Shown piece after piece: positions 53,154 to 62,880 of a stretch of 64,000 nucleotides of DNA. Positions within the stretch are counted from its first letter, which is position 1; each line of letters opens with the position of its first letter. The notes under the pieces are model-generated. The model had not been told where the DNA came from. It saw only the letters and a program-made list of their open reading frames with translations, and ran no database searches. Both the position numbers and the translations under genes were made by a program. The stretch is from Mycobacterium sp. 3519A (GTDB lineage Bacteria; Actinomycetota; Actinomycetes; Mycobacteriales; Mycobacteriaceae), in contig NZ_OESG01000014.1 of the NCBI RefSeq assembly GCF_900240945.1, positions 1,160,015 to 1,224,014 of the forward strand, written 5' to 3'.

Positions 53154-54380
53154 ATGCGTATCGCGTTGCTGTCTTACCGGAGTAAGACCCATTGCGGCGG
53201 TCAGGGCGTGTATGTCCGTCACCTGTCCCGCGGGCTCGTCGAACTCGGCCACGACGTCGAGGTGTTCTCCGGTCAGCCCTATCCCGAGGTGCTTGATCCG
53301 CGGGTGCGGCTGACCAAGGTGCCCAGCCTCGACCTCTACCGCGAGCCGGATCCGTTCCGGATTCCCCGGCCCAGCGAGATCCGCGACCACATCGACATGC
53401 TCGAACTGCTGACGACGTGGACTGCCGGCTTCCCCGAGCCGCGCACGTTCACGATGCGCGCAGCGCGGTTGCTGGCCGAGCGCCTCGACGACTTCGACGT
53501 CGTGCACGACAACCAGAGCCTTGGCACCGGCCTGTTGGACATCGCCGCGCTGGGCCTGCCGGTGGTGGCGACGGTGCACCACCCGATCACCCGCGACCGT
53601 GTGCTGGACGTGGCGGCCGCGAAGTGGTGGCGAAAGCCGTTGGTGCGGCGCTGGTATGGGTTCGCCGAGATGCAGAAGAACGTGGCGCGTCAGATCCCGG
53701 AACTGTTGACCGTGTCGTCGACCTCGGCGGCCGATATCGCCGAGGACTTCGCGGTGTCACCGAGTCAACTGCACGTGGTGCCGCTCGGTGTGGACACCGC
53801 GCTGTTCAGGCCGGCCGAAAAGCGGGTGAGCGGTCGCATCATCGCGATCGCCAGCGCCGACGTGCCCTTGAAGGGGGTCAGCCACCTGCTGCACGCGGTC
53901 GCGCGGCTACGCGTCGAACGCGATCTGGAATTGCAGCTGGTCGCCAAGCTGGAGCCGAACGGGCCGACCGAGAAGCTGATCGCCGAGTTGGGCATCTCTG
54001 ACATCGTGCACAGCTCAAGCGGCCTGTCCGATTCGGAGTTGGCCGACCTGCTGGCGTCGGCCGAAATCGCTTGTATCCCTTCGTTGTACGAGGGCTTCTC
54101 GCTGCCCGCGGTGGAGGCGATGGCCAGCGGCACGCCGATCGTGGCGAGCCGGGCTGGTGCGCTGCCGGAGGTGGTTGGCACCGACGGTGCGTGTGCACGC
54201 CTGGTGCGGCCCGCCGATGTCGACGAGTTGACCCGCGTGCTCGGCGAACTGCTGGACTCGCCGGGGGATCGGCGCAGGCTGGGGGCCGCAGGCCGTCAGC
54301 GCGCGCTCGATGTGTTCAGCTGGGAATCCGTTGCGGCGCAGACGGTGTCGGTCTACGAGCGGGCGATGACGAAATGCTGA
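53154..54380 (+). CDS. manT: GT4 glycosyltransferase, probable MMP mannosyltransferase ManT
   Basis: 408 residues from ATG 53154 (TTG 53148 also in frame). GT-B fold: N-terminal RIALLSYRSKTHCGGQGVYVRHLSRGL, donor-site IACIPSLYEGFSLPAVEAMASGTPIVASRAGALPE (shown whole only as a region, ~300-335) with the EX7E motif of retaining GT4 enzymes. In rapid growers an alpha-1,4-mannosyltransferase (ManT) builds 3-O-methylmannose polysaccharide from GDP-mannose, and the next three cluster genes match the rest of that pathway. The name rests on context. Confidence 0.78.
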   Translation: MRIALLSYRSKTHCGGQGVYVRHLSRGLVELGHDVEVFSGQPYPEVLDPRVRLTKVPSLDLYREPDPFRIPRPSEIRDHIDMLELLTTWTAGFPEPRTFTMRAARLLAERLDDFDVVHDNQSLGTGLLDIAALGLPVVATVHHPITRDRVLDVAAAKWWRKPLVRRWYGFAEMQKNVARQIPELLTVSSTSAADIAEDFAVSPSQLHVVPLGVDTALFRPAEKRVSGRIIAIASADVPLKGVSHLLHAVARLRVERDLELQLVAKLEPNGPTEKLIAELGISDIVHSSSGLSDSELADLLASAEIACIPSLYEGFSLPAVEAMASGTPIVASRAGALPEVVGTDGACARLVRPADVDELTRVLGELLDSPGDRRRLGAAGRQRALDVFSWESVAAQTVSVYERAMTKC

Positions 54381-55099
54381 CGGTCGACTTCGACAGGCTG
54401 GGTGTCGGCGCGGGTACCAAGGTGATCGACGTGGGCTGTGGCGCGGGCAGGCACTCCTTCGAGGCGTATCGGCGCGGCGCGGACGTCATCGCATTCGACC
54501 AGAACGCGGCCGACCTCAACGATGTCGACGAGATCCTGCAGGCCATGAAGGAGCAGGGTGAGGTGCCCGACTCGGCCCGCGCCGAGGCGGTCAAGGGCGA
54601 TGCGCTCGAACTTCCTTATGCAGACGGCACTTTCGACTGCGTCATCGCGTCCGAGATCCTCGAGCATGTCCCTACCGACGACCGCGCCATCGGTGAACTG
54701 GTGCGGGTGCTGAAACCCGGTGGCTCGCTGGCGATCACGGTCCCGCGGTGGCTTCCCGAGAAGGTCTGCTGGATGCTGTCCGACGAATACCACGCCAACG
54801 AAGGCGGTCACATCCGCATCTACAAGGCCGATGCACTGCGCGACAAGGTGCTGGCGCACGGTCTACGGTTGACGCACACGCACCATGCGCACGCGCTGCA
54901 TTCGCCGTTCTGGTGGCTGAAATGCGCTGTGGGCACGTCGAAGAACGACCATCCCGCCGTCGCGGCGTACCACAAGCTGCTGGTGTGGGACATGGTCGAA
55001 CAGCCGTGGCTGACCCGCACCGCGGAGTCGCTGCTGAATCCGTTGATCGGCAAGAGCGTCGCGCTGTACTTCAGGAAGCCGGTGGGGCCTGTTGCCTGA
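54374..55099 (+). CDS. SAM methyltransferase, probable MMP 3-O-methyltransferase
   Basis: 241 residues from ATG 54374, overlapping the GT4 gene by 7 bases. Class I fold: VIDVGCGAGRHSFEAYRRGADVIAFDQ (motif I and post-I, in parts), GDALELPYADGTFDCVIASEILEHVPTDD (motifs II/III) and LVRVLKPGGSLAITVPRW. In the MMP pathway a 3-O-methylation alternates with mannose addition, and this gene's position between GT4 and hydrolase fits that step. Its exact position specificity is inferred. Confidence 0.78.
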   Translation: MLTVDFDRLGVGAGTKVIDVGCGAGRHSFEAYRRGADVIAFDQNAADLNDVDEILQAMKEQGEVPDSARAEAVKGDALELPYADGTFDCVIASEILEHVPTDDRAIGELVRVLKPGGSLAITVPRWLPEKVCWMLSDEYHANEGGHIRIYKADALRDKVLAHGLRLTHTHHAHALHSPFWWLKCAVGTSKNDHPAVAAYHKLLVWDMVEQPWLTRTAESLLNPLIGKSVALYFRKPVGPVA

Positions 55100-56156
55100 G
55101 ATTCCCGGCGTTCCCGGCGTGCTGACGCCTGCGCAGTGTCGGCAGACCGCGCGATCGATCGCGGCGACGCAGGAATCCTCAGGTGCCATCCCGTGGTTCG
55201 ACGGCGGTCACACCGACCCGTGGGATCATGTCGAGAACGCGATGGCGTTGACTGTCGCGGGTCTTCTCGAACCGGCGCGCGCCGCGTTCGACTGGTGCCG
55301 GACCGCACAACGGCCCGACGGTTCGTGGCCCATCCAGTTGCGCGACGGCGTCGTCGAGGACGCCAACAGCGACAGCAACTTCTGCGCGTACATTGCCACC
55401 GGCGTATGGCACCACGTGCTGATCACCGGCGACCGCCGGTTTGCGGAGACGATGTGGCCGGTGGTGTGCAAGGCCATCGACTTCGTCGTCGACCTGCAGG
55501 CCAGCAGTGGTGAAATCGCTTGGGCGAAAGGACCTTCCGGTCCGGAACCAGAGGCGCTGCTGACCGGGTGTGCGAGCATCTACCACAGCATCCGGTGCGC
55601 GTTGGCGCTGGCGGATTACGTCGACGACGCCCAGCCCGAATGGGAGGTGGCCGTCGGTCAACTCGGCCATGCGATCGCGCACCATCCCGAGTCGTTCGTG
55701 GTCAAGGACCGATGGTCGATGGAGTGGTACTACCCGGTGCTCGGCGGCGCACTGCGCGGCGCGGCGGCCAGGGAGCGCATCGACGAGCGCTGGCACGACT
55801 TCGTGGTGCCCGGCCTCGGAATCCGCTGCGTCGACGACAGGCCGTGGGTCACTGGCGCCGAAACCTGCGAACTGGTCCTGGCTTTGGATGCGATCGGGCA
55901 GTCCGCCCGCGCCCACGAACAGTTCGCGGCCATGCATCACCTGCGCGAGGACGACGGGTCCTACTGGACGGGCCTGGTCTACGCCGACGGCAAACGCTGG
56001 CCGGTGGAGCGCACGACCTGGACCGGCGCGGCGATGATCCTTGCCGCCGACGCGTTGTCGCGGACCACCGCGGCCAACGGTCTGTTCCGCGGTGTCGACT
56101 TGCCGCGCGGCCTTGAAGGCGAATACGACTGCGCCTGTGCCACAAGCGATCGCTAG
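55092..56156 (+). CDS. mmpH: Alpha-toroid glycosidase-like protein, probable MmpH
   Basis: 354 residues from TTG 55092 (GGTGGGG ribosome site; overlaps the methyltransferase stop by 8 bases). Repeating helical hairpins of an (alpha/alpha)6 barrel: AIPWFDGGHTDPWDHVENAMA, WCRTAQRPDGSWPIQLRDG, ETCELVLALDAIG, HHLREDDGSYWTGLVYADG. Acidic residues at hairpin tips (DGGHTDPWDHVE, EDANSDSNF) are candidate catalysts. Automated annotation often calls it prenyltransferase. In the MMP cluster this slot is the hydrolase MmpH, which cleaves mature MMP into primers. Confidence 0.72.
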   Translation: MPEIPGVPGVLTPAQCRQTARSIAATQESSGAIPWFDGGHTDPWDHVENAMALTVAGLLEPARAAFDWCRTAQRPDGSWPIQLRDGVVEDANSDSNFCAYIATGVWHHVLITGDRRFAETMWPVVCKAIDFVVDLQASSGEIAWAKGPSGPEPEALLTGCASIYHSIRCALALADYVDDAQPEWEVAVGQLGHAIAHHPESFVVKDRWSMEWYYPVLGGALRGAAARERIDERWHDFVVPGLGIRCVDDRPWVTGAETCELVLALDAIGQSARAHEQFAAMHHLREDDGSYWTGLVYADGKRWPVERTTWTGAAMILAADALSRTTAANGLFRGVDLPRGLEGEYDCACATSDR

Positions 56157-56395
56157 GACGGGCTGTTACGGCCCGGCCCGATGTACTTCCAGTTGCCGTC
56201 CTTCTGACACATCATTGTGGTTCCGTCGTAATAGGCGGTCTTCGTCCCTGGCTCGTAGGCCGATCCGTTGAACCAGCACATGAACGTCTCCTTGGGCTGT
56301 GCCTGTGCGATCGCGGCGGGCGCGACGAGGGCCGTCAGAGTGCCTGCGGCGACGGCGGCGCCGGCGATGAGTGAGGTGAAGCGGGCGGCTTTCAT
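56153..56395 (-). CDS. Small secreted protein
   Basis: 80 residues from ATG 56393-56395. Signal peptide at ~1-30 (ARFTSLIAGAAVAAGTLTAL core, cleavage near AQAQ). The mature ~50 residues have two Cys (TFMCWFNGSAYEPGT and TTMMCQKDGNW) that could form a disulphide, and end KYIGPGRNSPS. No family recognised. It sits inside the MMP cluster on the opposite strand, convergent with mmpH (4-base overlap). Confidence 0.68.
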   Translation of the reverse strand: MKAARFTSLIAGAAVAAGTLTALVAPAAIAQAQPKETFMCWFNGSAYEPGTKTAYYDGTTMMCQKDGNWKYIGPGRNSPS

Positions 56396-56539
56396 CGAAG
56401 TGTCTCCAGTGTGCGGTGCCTGCCCCCGGTGGGCTGGCGGTCGCACTCAACGTGTCATGACCGGCAGTGGTGCCGTAATGGCGCAGAAGCCAGAATCCGG
56501 TGCGCAGGCGGAAGAATTTCCTACCCGTTTGGTGAGCGA

Positions 56540-57811
<1,272 letters not shown>

Positions 57812-57865
57812 CGCTTTGCCGACGCGGCGTGCCGGGTGATCAAAGCGCATCTCGCCGAGCGTATT

Positions 57866-57880
57866 TGCGGAATCTCCGCA
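57866..57880. terminator. Stem-loop after the TetR gene (possible terminator)
   Basis: TGCGGA-ATC-TCCGCA is a perfect 6-bp hairpin with a 3-base loop, followed by CTTTTCT. It lies 55 bases after the TetR stop. The short T-tract makes it a weak intrinsic terminator at best; it could instead be an operator half of the downstream gene's control region. Confidence 0.35.
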
Positions 57881-57892
57881 CTTTTCTGCGGC

Positions 57893-57950
57893 GCGGACTA
57901 CCTAGGGGCGAAACGATCCGGCACCGCAAATTGGGGTAGTCCGCTACCCC
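57893..57950 (+). promoter_or_regulatory. Mutually exclusive hairpins before the 929-aa gene
   Basis: GCGGACTACC (57893-57902) pairs perfectly with GGTAGTCCGC (57935-57944). Overlapping it, GGGGTAG (57933-57939) and CTACCCC (57944-57950) form a 7-bp, 4-base-loop hairpin ending 34 bases before the ATG at 57985. The two cannot form together because they share bases 57935-57944. This arrangement suits attenuation or a protein-binding switch; it may also be two overlapping operators. Confidence 0.45.
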
Positions 57951-57984
57951 TACGGCCTCGTCGCGCCGCTGCGACAGTCGTGCC

Positions 57985-60774
57985 ATGAAGCGCACGACAG
58001 ACCTTTCGCAGTACCAGAACATCCTGCCGTACGACAGCGAGATCTTCGGTGTCTACCAACCGATGCTCGGCTGGCGGGCCAAGCGGATGATCCGCCGATG
58101 GGACCGCGGGTTCTCTGTGGACCAGGCCCGCGCGTTCGAGTCGCTGTACCGAAAGTTCAAAGGGCAGTTCGAGTTTGCGGTCGACGAGCGGCAGACGCTG
58201 ACCCGCATCGCCAAGCTGGAACCGGCGGAACTGAGCGAGGGGCAGACCCGGTTCGGCGGCAGCTTCGTCATGCAGCGCATCGCCGACTCACTGCCCCCGC
58301 TCACCGAATACGACGACGCGGTGTGGGACACCCTCATTTCACCGGAACGGATCCAGGAGACGCTGAAGAGCGTCGTGATCCCCGAAACGCAACGATGGCA
58401 CAAGACCGCGCGCAGTCGCCCCGGCGTCAACGACTTGGTTGCCAACCAGTTGAACCGCGAGTCGGCGGTCGCCGGATTCGTCATGTACCTCAAGGCCAAT
58501 CACCATTTCAACGAACTCAAGGAGCTGTTCTACCGACCGGACAGGAACCTGTCCCGACTGCTGGCACTGCTCAAGTTCCGCGATCCGCTCGACTACATGG
58601 ACCCGTTCAAGGATCTGGACCGGGTGAGCCTGTCGCCGCTCGGGATCGTGCACCTGTTCCGGCAGTTCTTCTTCGAGTTCGACACGTTCCTCGGCCCGCC
58701 GGTAGGCCACGTCTGGCTGAGCCCCGGCGCGACCGTCGAACTGGTCGAGGTCAGCACACGCAAGACGCTCGTCGAACGGATAACCGAGAACGCGATCGAG
58801 ACCCTCGTCAAAACCGAGAAGTCGAGCACCGAGCAGGACGAATTGTCCGATGCGGTCAAAGAGGACAACAAGTCCGACACCAAGTTCGGCGTCAACACCA
58901 CCGCCAACCAAAGCTGGATCGGCGGTAGCGCCAGCGCGTCGGCCAACATCGACATGGGCAAGACGCAGTCCAAGGCACGGGAAGTGACGCATCGACGCAT
59001 GCGGGAGCAGACCGAGAAGCTGTCGACCGAGATCCGCAAGAACTACAAGACCACATTCCGCACCGTGACCGAGACGACCGACACGTCCAGTAGGCGCTAC
59101 GTCATGACCAACCACACCGACAAGCTGATCAACTACGAGTTGCGACGCAAGATGAGGCAGGTCGGGGTGCAGGTCCAGGACATCGGGACGTACCTGTGCT
59201 GGCAGACCTACGTCGACGACCCCGGCCGTCAACTCGGTATCGCCAATCTCGTGCACCTGGCCAAGGGCCCGGAGGTGGGCACCCCGCCTTCGCCGGAGGA
59301 CATCCCGATGCCCACGCCGATCGTCACCGAGCATCCGATCGACATCCCGTTCGTCCCGAGAACCGAGGACACCATCCCCGAAGACGACATGGACGAGGCG
59401 TATCGGGACGGCATCGAGGTCAACCTCGACACCAACGAGGGCGACAAGGAGAAGATTCAAGCGGACTTCTCCGGCTACATCGCGGTGTGCGAACAGGCAG
59501 GGTACGAGTTCGGCCCCAACGGTGCGGTTGAGGACGGCATCATCGAATTCGACTACGGCGGAAACGACATCGAGATCTCGCTGAGCGACATCGCGGAGCC
59601 CTCGCCGGGCAAGATCACCTTCGGCATCCACCTCGAACACGTCAACTTCCGCAACGTGTCGCCGCTGCGCGTCACCGCCAAAGTCACCTGGCAACCGACG
59701 CAGGCAACCTTGGACAGGGTGAACACCGAGCGCAACGACGCCATCGAGAAGTTCAAGGAAGAGACGCGACGCGAATTCGAGAAGGCGTTCGTCGAAGCCG
59801 CCCGCGACCGGATCAACAAGGCCAGCAACATCGAACCGCGCGCGTTCGAGGATCTCCGCGAAGAGGAACGCATCGTGGTGTACCGCAGCCTCATCCAGGA
59901 AATGCTGACCAAAGATCTGCCGATGCCCGACGACCGCACCCGCCACGTCGTCGCCGAGTTGCTGAACACCATTTTCGACGTCGACAAGATGCTGTACTTC
60001 GTCGCGCCGGAGTGGTGGCGTCCCCGCCTGCATCAAAGCCACCAGTCGTTGGGCGGGCAGCGGATCCCGTCGGACATCGCCGGTGCCTCCTCCGTATTCG
60101 GCGAACTGCAATCCGAGGCGACGAAGAACGTCGTCACGAGTGTGGCGACGACGAGTCAGAAGACCCAGGTCGCGCCCATGGACACCGTGTCGTGGGGAGG
60201 GGCCGACAACCGCGTCGACACCTACTACATCACCGAGGAATCACGCCCCGCCAAACTCGGTGCGTCCCTTGGCTGGTTGCTTCAACTCGACGGCGACGAC
60301 CTGCGCAACGCGTTCCTCAACGCGCCGTGGGTCAAGGCCGTGATCCCCGTTCGACCGGGCAAGGAACGTGCGGCGATGAACTGGCTGCAGCGACTCCACG
60401 TCGAGGGCACCGACGGTCTCGGTGACAAGTACGTTGCCGCGCCCGCAGAACTGGCGCAGATCCCGCACTCCGGACCGTTCGTCACGGTGCGCGACGCGAT
60501 CAACCACCTGTGTGACGTCGTCGCCGAAAAACACGCCGCATCAGTCGAAGTGGATCTTTATCCGACCGACGAAATCGATGACGACAACCGCGTCTCGGCC
60601 ACGCCGGTGGACAAGGTCTACGAGCACGGGTTCTATCCGCTGCAGGGCGGTTTCCGGGCGACGCCGGGGACAGCCGACTTCGAGGTGTTCGACCAGTGGG
60701 TCGAGGTCCTGCCGACCGACCAGGTCGTGCCCGTGGAGGTGGCCTACGACCCCAAGACCGGGCGACAGCTTTGA
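57985..60774 (+). CDS. Large protein of unknown family, partner of a PLD-fold protein
   Basis: 929 residues, no signal peptide, no membrane span. N-terminal ~230 residues are helical (QARAFESLYRKFKGQFEFAVDERQTL). At ~240-260 comes HVWLSPGATVELVEVSTRKTL, then a polar, Thr/Ser/Lys/Glu-rich helical stretch with a small ASASANIDMG insert (~275-370), then RRYVMTNHTDKLINYELRRKMRQVGVQVQDIGTYLCWQ (~370-410, split). An acidic Pro linker, a beta-sandwich-like region and a helical segment (DAIEKFKEETRREFEKAFVEAARDRI) follow. The C-terminal third has WWRPRLHQS and WVKAVIPVRPGKERAAMNWL. I recognise no function. Stop overlaps the PLD gene (TTGA). Confidence 0.75.
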   Translation: MKRTTDLSQYQNILPYDSEIFGVYQPMLGWRAKRMIRRWDRGFSVDQARAFESLYRKFKGQFEFAVDERQTLTRIAKLEPAELSEGQTRFGGSFVMQRIADSLPPLTEYDDAVWDTLISPERIQETLKSVVIPETQRWHKTARSRPGVNDLVANQLNRESAVAGFVMYLKANHHFNELKELFYRPDRNLSRLLALLKFRDPLDYMDPFKDLDRVSLSPLGIVHLFRQFFFEFDTFLGPPVGHVWLSPGATVELVEVSTRKTLVERITENAIETLVKTEKSSTEQDELSDAVKEDNKSDTKFGVNTTANQSWIGGSASASANIDMGKTQSKAREVTHRRMREQTEKLSTEIRKNYKTTFRTVTETTDTSSRRYVMTNHTDKLINYELRRKMRQVGVQVQDIGTYLCWQTYVDDPGRQLGIANLVHLAKGPEVGTPPSPEDIPMPTPIVTEHPIDIPFVPRTEDTIPEDDMDEAYRDGIEVNLDTNEGDKEKIQADFSGYIAVCEQAGYEFGPNGAVEDGIIEFDYGGNDIEISLSDIAEPSPGKITFGIHLEHVNFRNVSPLRVTAKVTWQPTQATLDRVNTERNDAIEKFKEETRREFEKAFVEAARDRINKASNIEPRAFEDLREEERIVVYRSLIQEMLTKDLPMPDDRTRHVVAELLNTIFDVDKMLYFVAPEWWRPRLHQSHQSLGGQRIPSDIAGASSVFGELQSEATKNVVTSVATTSQKTQVAPMDTVSWGGADNRVDTYYITEESRPAKLGASLGWLLQLDGDDLRNAFLNAPWVKAVIPVRPGKERAAMNWLQRLHVEGTDGLGDKYVAAPAELAQIPHSGPFVTVRDAINHLCDVVAEKHAASVEVDLYPTDEIDDDNRVSATPVDKVYEHGFYPLQGGFRATPGTADFEVFDQWVEVLPTDQVVPVEVAYDPKTGRQL

Positions 60775-62174
60775 CCGACTGGTTCCTGCCGCCGGGCGGT
60801 CCCGGATCGGACGACGAATGGTGTTTCCAGACGGTGCCGACCGCTGGGATTCTCGTCCACACCTCCGCTACGGCGTACTACGACCGGCTCGCGGCAGTGC
60901 TGTCGCAGGCCGGGGAGAACGATGAGATCCTGTTGGCCGGTTGGTCTTTCAGCCTGGACATGATCTTCACCGAGAAGTTCAAGGACTTCCAGCAGCTGAA
61001 GCTGTTCCTCGAGTCGGCGCGCGGCCATCGGGCGAAGGTACGGATGCTCGCGACTCCGCAGAACGACGGGGCGGGAGAAGTCGCCAAGGCGGCGAACGTG
61101 GACGTCGATGCGTCGGTCGACGACCAACTGCCCCCTCGCGGGTCGCACCATCAAAAGGCGGCCTTCGTCAAGCTCAAGTCGAGTTCTCACCTGTTCGTCG
61201 GCGGGATCGACCTGACCCTGATGCGCAGAGGCTGGTTCGATGTGCAAGCCGAGATCATCGGTGTGGGCGCCGATCTCGGCCGCAAGACGTTGGAGGAGCG
61301 CTGGGAGTCGGTCAAGCCGCCGCTCGGTGGCCTCAGCGCGACAAAGCGGTCATTATCGCCGACCCAGGGAGACGCCCATCAGGTTCAGTTCGTGCGTACC
61401 TATCCGCCGTTCCCCACGGACACCACGGGCTGGAAACGCAAGTACGCCAAGGACGGCGACCACACCTACTATTCGCTGCTGTCGCGAGCGATACGCAACG
61501 CCAGGAAGTCGATCTATCTCGAGGAGCAGTTTTTCCAGACCATGGGGCCCGCCCCCACCAGAACCAATCCGGTCGGCGGATCCTCGCCGCGGCTGCGATC
61601 CGACCTGCCTGATGTGCCCGACACGATCGAGCGCCTGCTGGCGGATGCCGTCGGGCGCGGGGTGAAGTTGGTCGTCGTCGCCGCACAGAAGGGCGGAGCG
61701 TTGCCGGTGCCCGATGCCGGTGCGCGGGACAACCTGGTGAGGACCCTGACCGGTGCAAGCTCGACCAATCCTCCGGTGCTGCTGCAGACGGTGACCAGGG
61801 TGGAGAGATTCGTCGAGAGCGGATTCGAGGTCCGCATCTTCCATGACTTCGTGCATTCGAAGACGTGGATCTTCGATGACGAGTTCGTCGTCGTCGGCTC
61901 GGCCAATCTGTGGCCGCAATCGTTGGTCAGTGTGGCGGTGCCCGCCGAATCGGAGTTCGGGGTCGCGTTCACCAGCAAGGTCGACGGCACCTCGCTCGGT
62001 TTCCCGAAGGTGTCCTTCGCGCGCGCCATGCGAATCAAACTCTGGGAGCGGCTTCGGCAGAGCAAGGACCCCAACTACAAGTTTCCCCGGGTCGCCTCGG
62101 CGTCGTTCGACGACGAGATCAGAGAACTGCGAAAGCCGATCGGGGGTCGCGACCCGTTCGTCGAGATGAGCTGA
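60771..62174 (+). CDS. Phospholipase D-superfamily protein
   Basis: 467 residues from TTG 60771, overlapping the previous stop. Two PLD half-domains. The first has His127 and Lys129 in SHHQKAAFVKLKSSSHLFVGGIDLT (split), with Lys where the HKD Asp is expected. The second, HSKTWIFDDEFVVVGSANLWPQSL, carries a complete HKD (His362, Lys364, Asp369). Between them is YLEEQFFQTMGPAP, typical for phosphatidyl-transferring PLDs. No signal peptide. Probable phosphodiesterase acting on lipid or nucleic acid, cotranslated with the unknown 929-residue protein. Confidence 0.85.
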   Translation: MTDWFLPPGGPGSDDEWCFQTVPTAGILVHTSATAYYDRLAAVLSQAGENDEILLAGWSFSLDMIFTEKFKDFQQLKLFLESARGHRAKVRMLATPQNDGAGEVAKAANVDVDASVDDQLPPRGSHHQKAAFVKLKSSSHLFVGGIDLTLMRRGWFDVQAEIIGVGADLGRKTLEERWESVKPPLGGLSATKRSLSPTQGDAHQVQFVRTYPPFPTDTTGWKRKYAKDGDHTYYSLLSRAIRNARKSIYLEEQFFQTMGPAPTRTNPVGGSSPRLRSDLPDVPDTIERLLADAVGRGVKLVVVAAQKGGALPVPDAGARDNLVRTLTGASSTNPPVLLQTVTRVERFVESGFEVRIFHDFVHSKTWIFDDEFVVVGSANLWPQSLVSVAVPAESEFGVAFTSKVDGTSLGFPKVSFARAMRIKLWERLRQSKDPNYKFPRVASASFDDEIRELRKPIGGRDPFVEMS

Positions 62175-62175
62175 C

Positions 62176-62778
62176 TCAGCCGCGCGGGCCCAACAGGGCG
62201 GTCGCCGCTGCGATCGCGTGCTCGATGATGCCCTGCACATCGCGGTCGTCTTCGACGAAAAGCGCTGTCAATTCCCGTAACCCGCCCAGCAGGATCAACG
62301 CCAACGGCCTGGAGATCGGCGGCAGATTGGCACGCCGGAAGCCGGGGCTGTCCGTGAGGTTGACCAGCATGTCGGTCAACGCCTCCATCGCCTGCCGGTT
62401 CAGCGGCTTGGCCACCTCCCCGAGCGCGGGCGCTTCGCGGATCCAACTCAGCGTGATCGCGGGCCGCGACCCGATGTGGTCGACGTAGGCCACTGACGCC
62501 TGCCGGATCTGCTGATCCCAGTCGGCCTCCGGATCGACAGCCGCCTGGATGTTGGCGATCAGGTTCTCGTTGTTTCGCCGCAGCAGTTCGATCAGGCACT
62601 CCTCCTTGCTGGCGAACTGCTCGTAGAAGGTCCGCTTGGAGGTGCGGGCGTGCCGGACGATGTCGGCCACGGTGGTGTCGCGGTATCCGCGCTCGCCGAT
62701 GGATGCGGCCAACCCGTCGATCAACCGGTCGCGGAAGGCGTCATCGACGGATGCGGCCCTGTCGAGCGCTGTCGTCAT
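62176..62778 (-). CDS. TetR-family regulator divergent from the P450
   Basis: 200 residues. HTH YRDTTVADIVRHARTSKRTFYEQFASKEECLIELL (recognition helix SKRTFYEQF). The C-terminal domain (RPLALILLGGLRELTALFVEDDRD) is of the TetR_C type common for lipid- or drug-responsive repressors. Matches Rv0135c, which is likewise divergent from cyp138. Its stop is one base from the PLD gene's stop. Confidence 0.9.
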   Translation of the reverse strand: MTTALDRAASVDDAFRDRLIDGLAASIGERGYRDTTVADIVRHARTSKRTFYEQFASKEECLIELLRRNNENLIANIQAAVDPEADWDQQIRQASVAYVDHIGSRPAITLSWIREAPALGEVAKPLNRQAMEALTDMLVNLTDSPGFRRANLPPISRPLALILLGGLRELTALFVEDDRDVQGIIEHAIAAATALLGPRG

Positions 62779-62799
62779 TTCGCCTCCCTGCCCTTGTGT

Positions 62800-62821
62800 C
62801 GGTTGGTACCAACCGGTACCG
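62800..62821. promoter_or_regulatory. Palindromic operators between tetR and P450 genes
   Basis: CGGTTGGTACCAACCG (62800-62815) is a perfect 16-bp palindrome, overlapped by a second palindrome CGGTACCG (62814-62821). Further GGTA/TACC half-sites continue to ~62855. Together they occupy the 102-bp region between the divergent tetR (start 62778) and P450 (start 62881) genes, ideal for a TetR dimer or dimer pair. Confidence 0.65.
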
Positions 62822-62880
62822 TACTACACAGACCCACGGTACACCGAAGTACCAAACAGACGGCTAGGAGTGAGGCACCG

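Noticed and set aside
55092..56156. Reading this gene as a prenyltransferase or squalene cyclase
   Set aside because: The alpha-toroid fold is shared, but no DDxxD or DxDD motif is present and the context (GT4 plus two methyltransferases) fits the MMP hydrolase much better.
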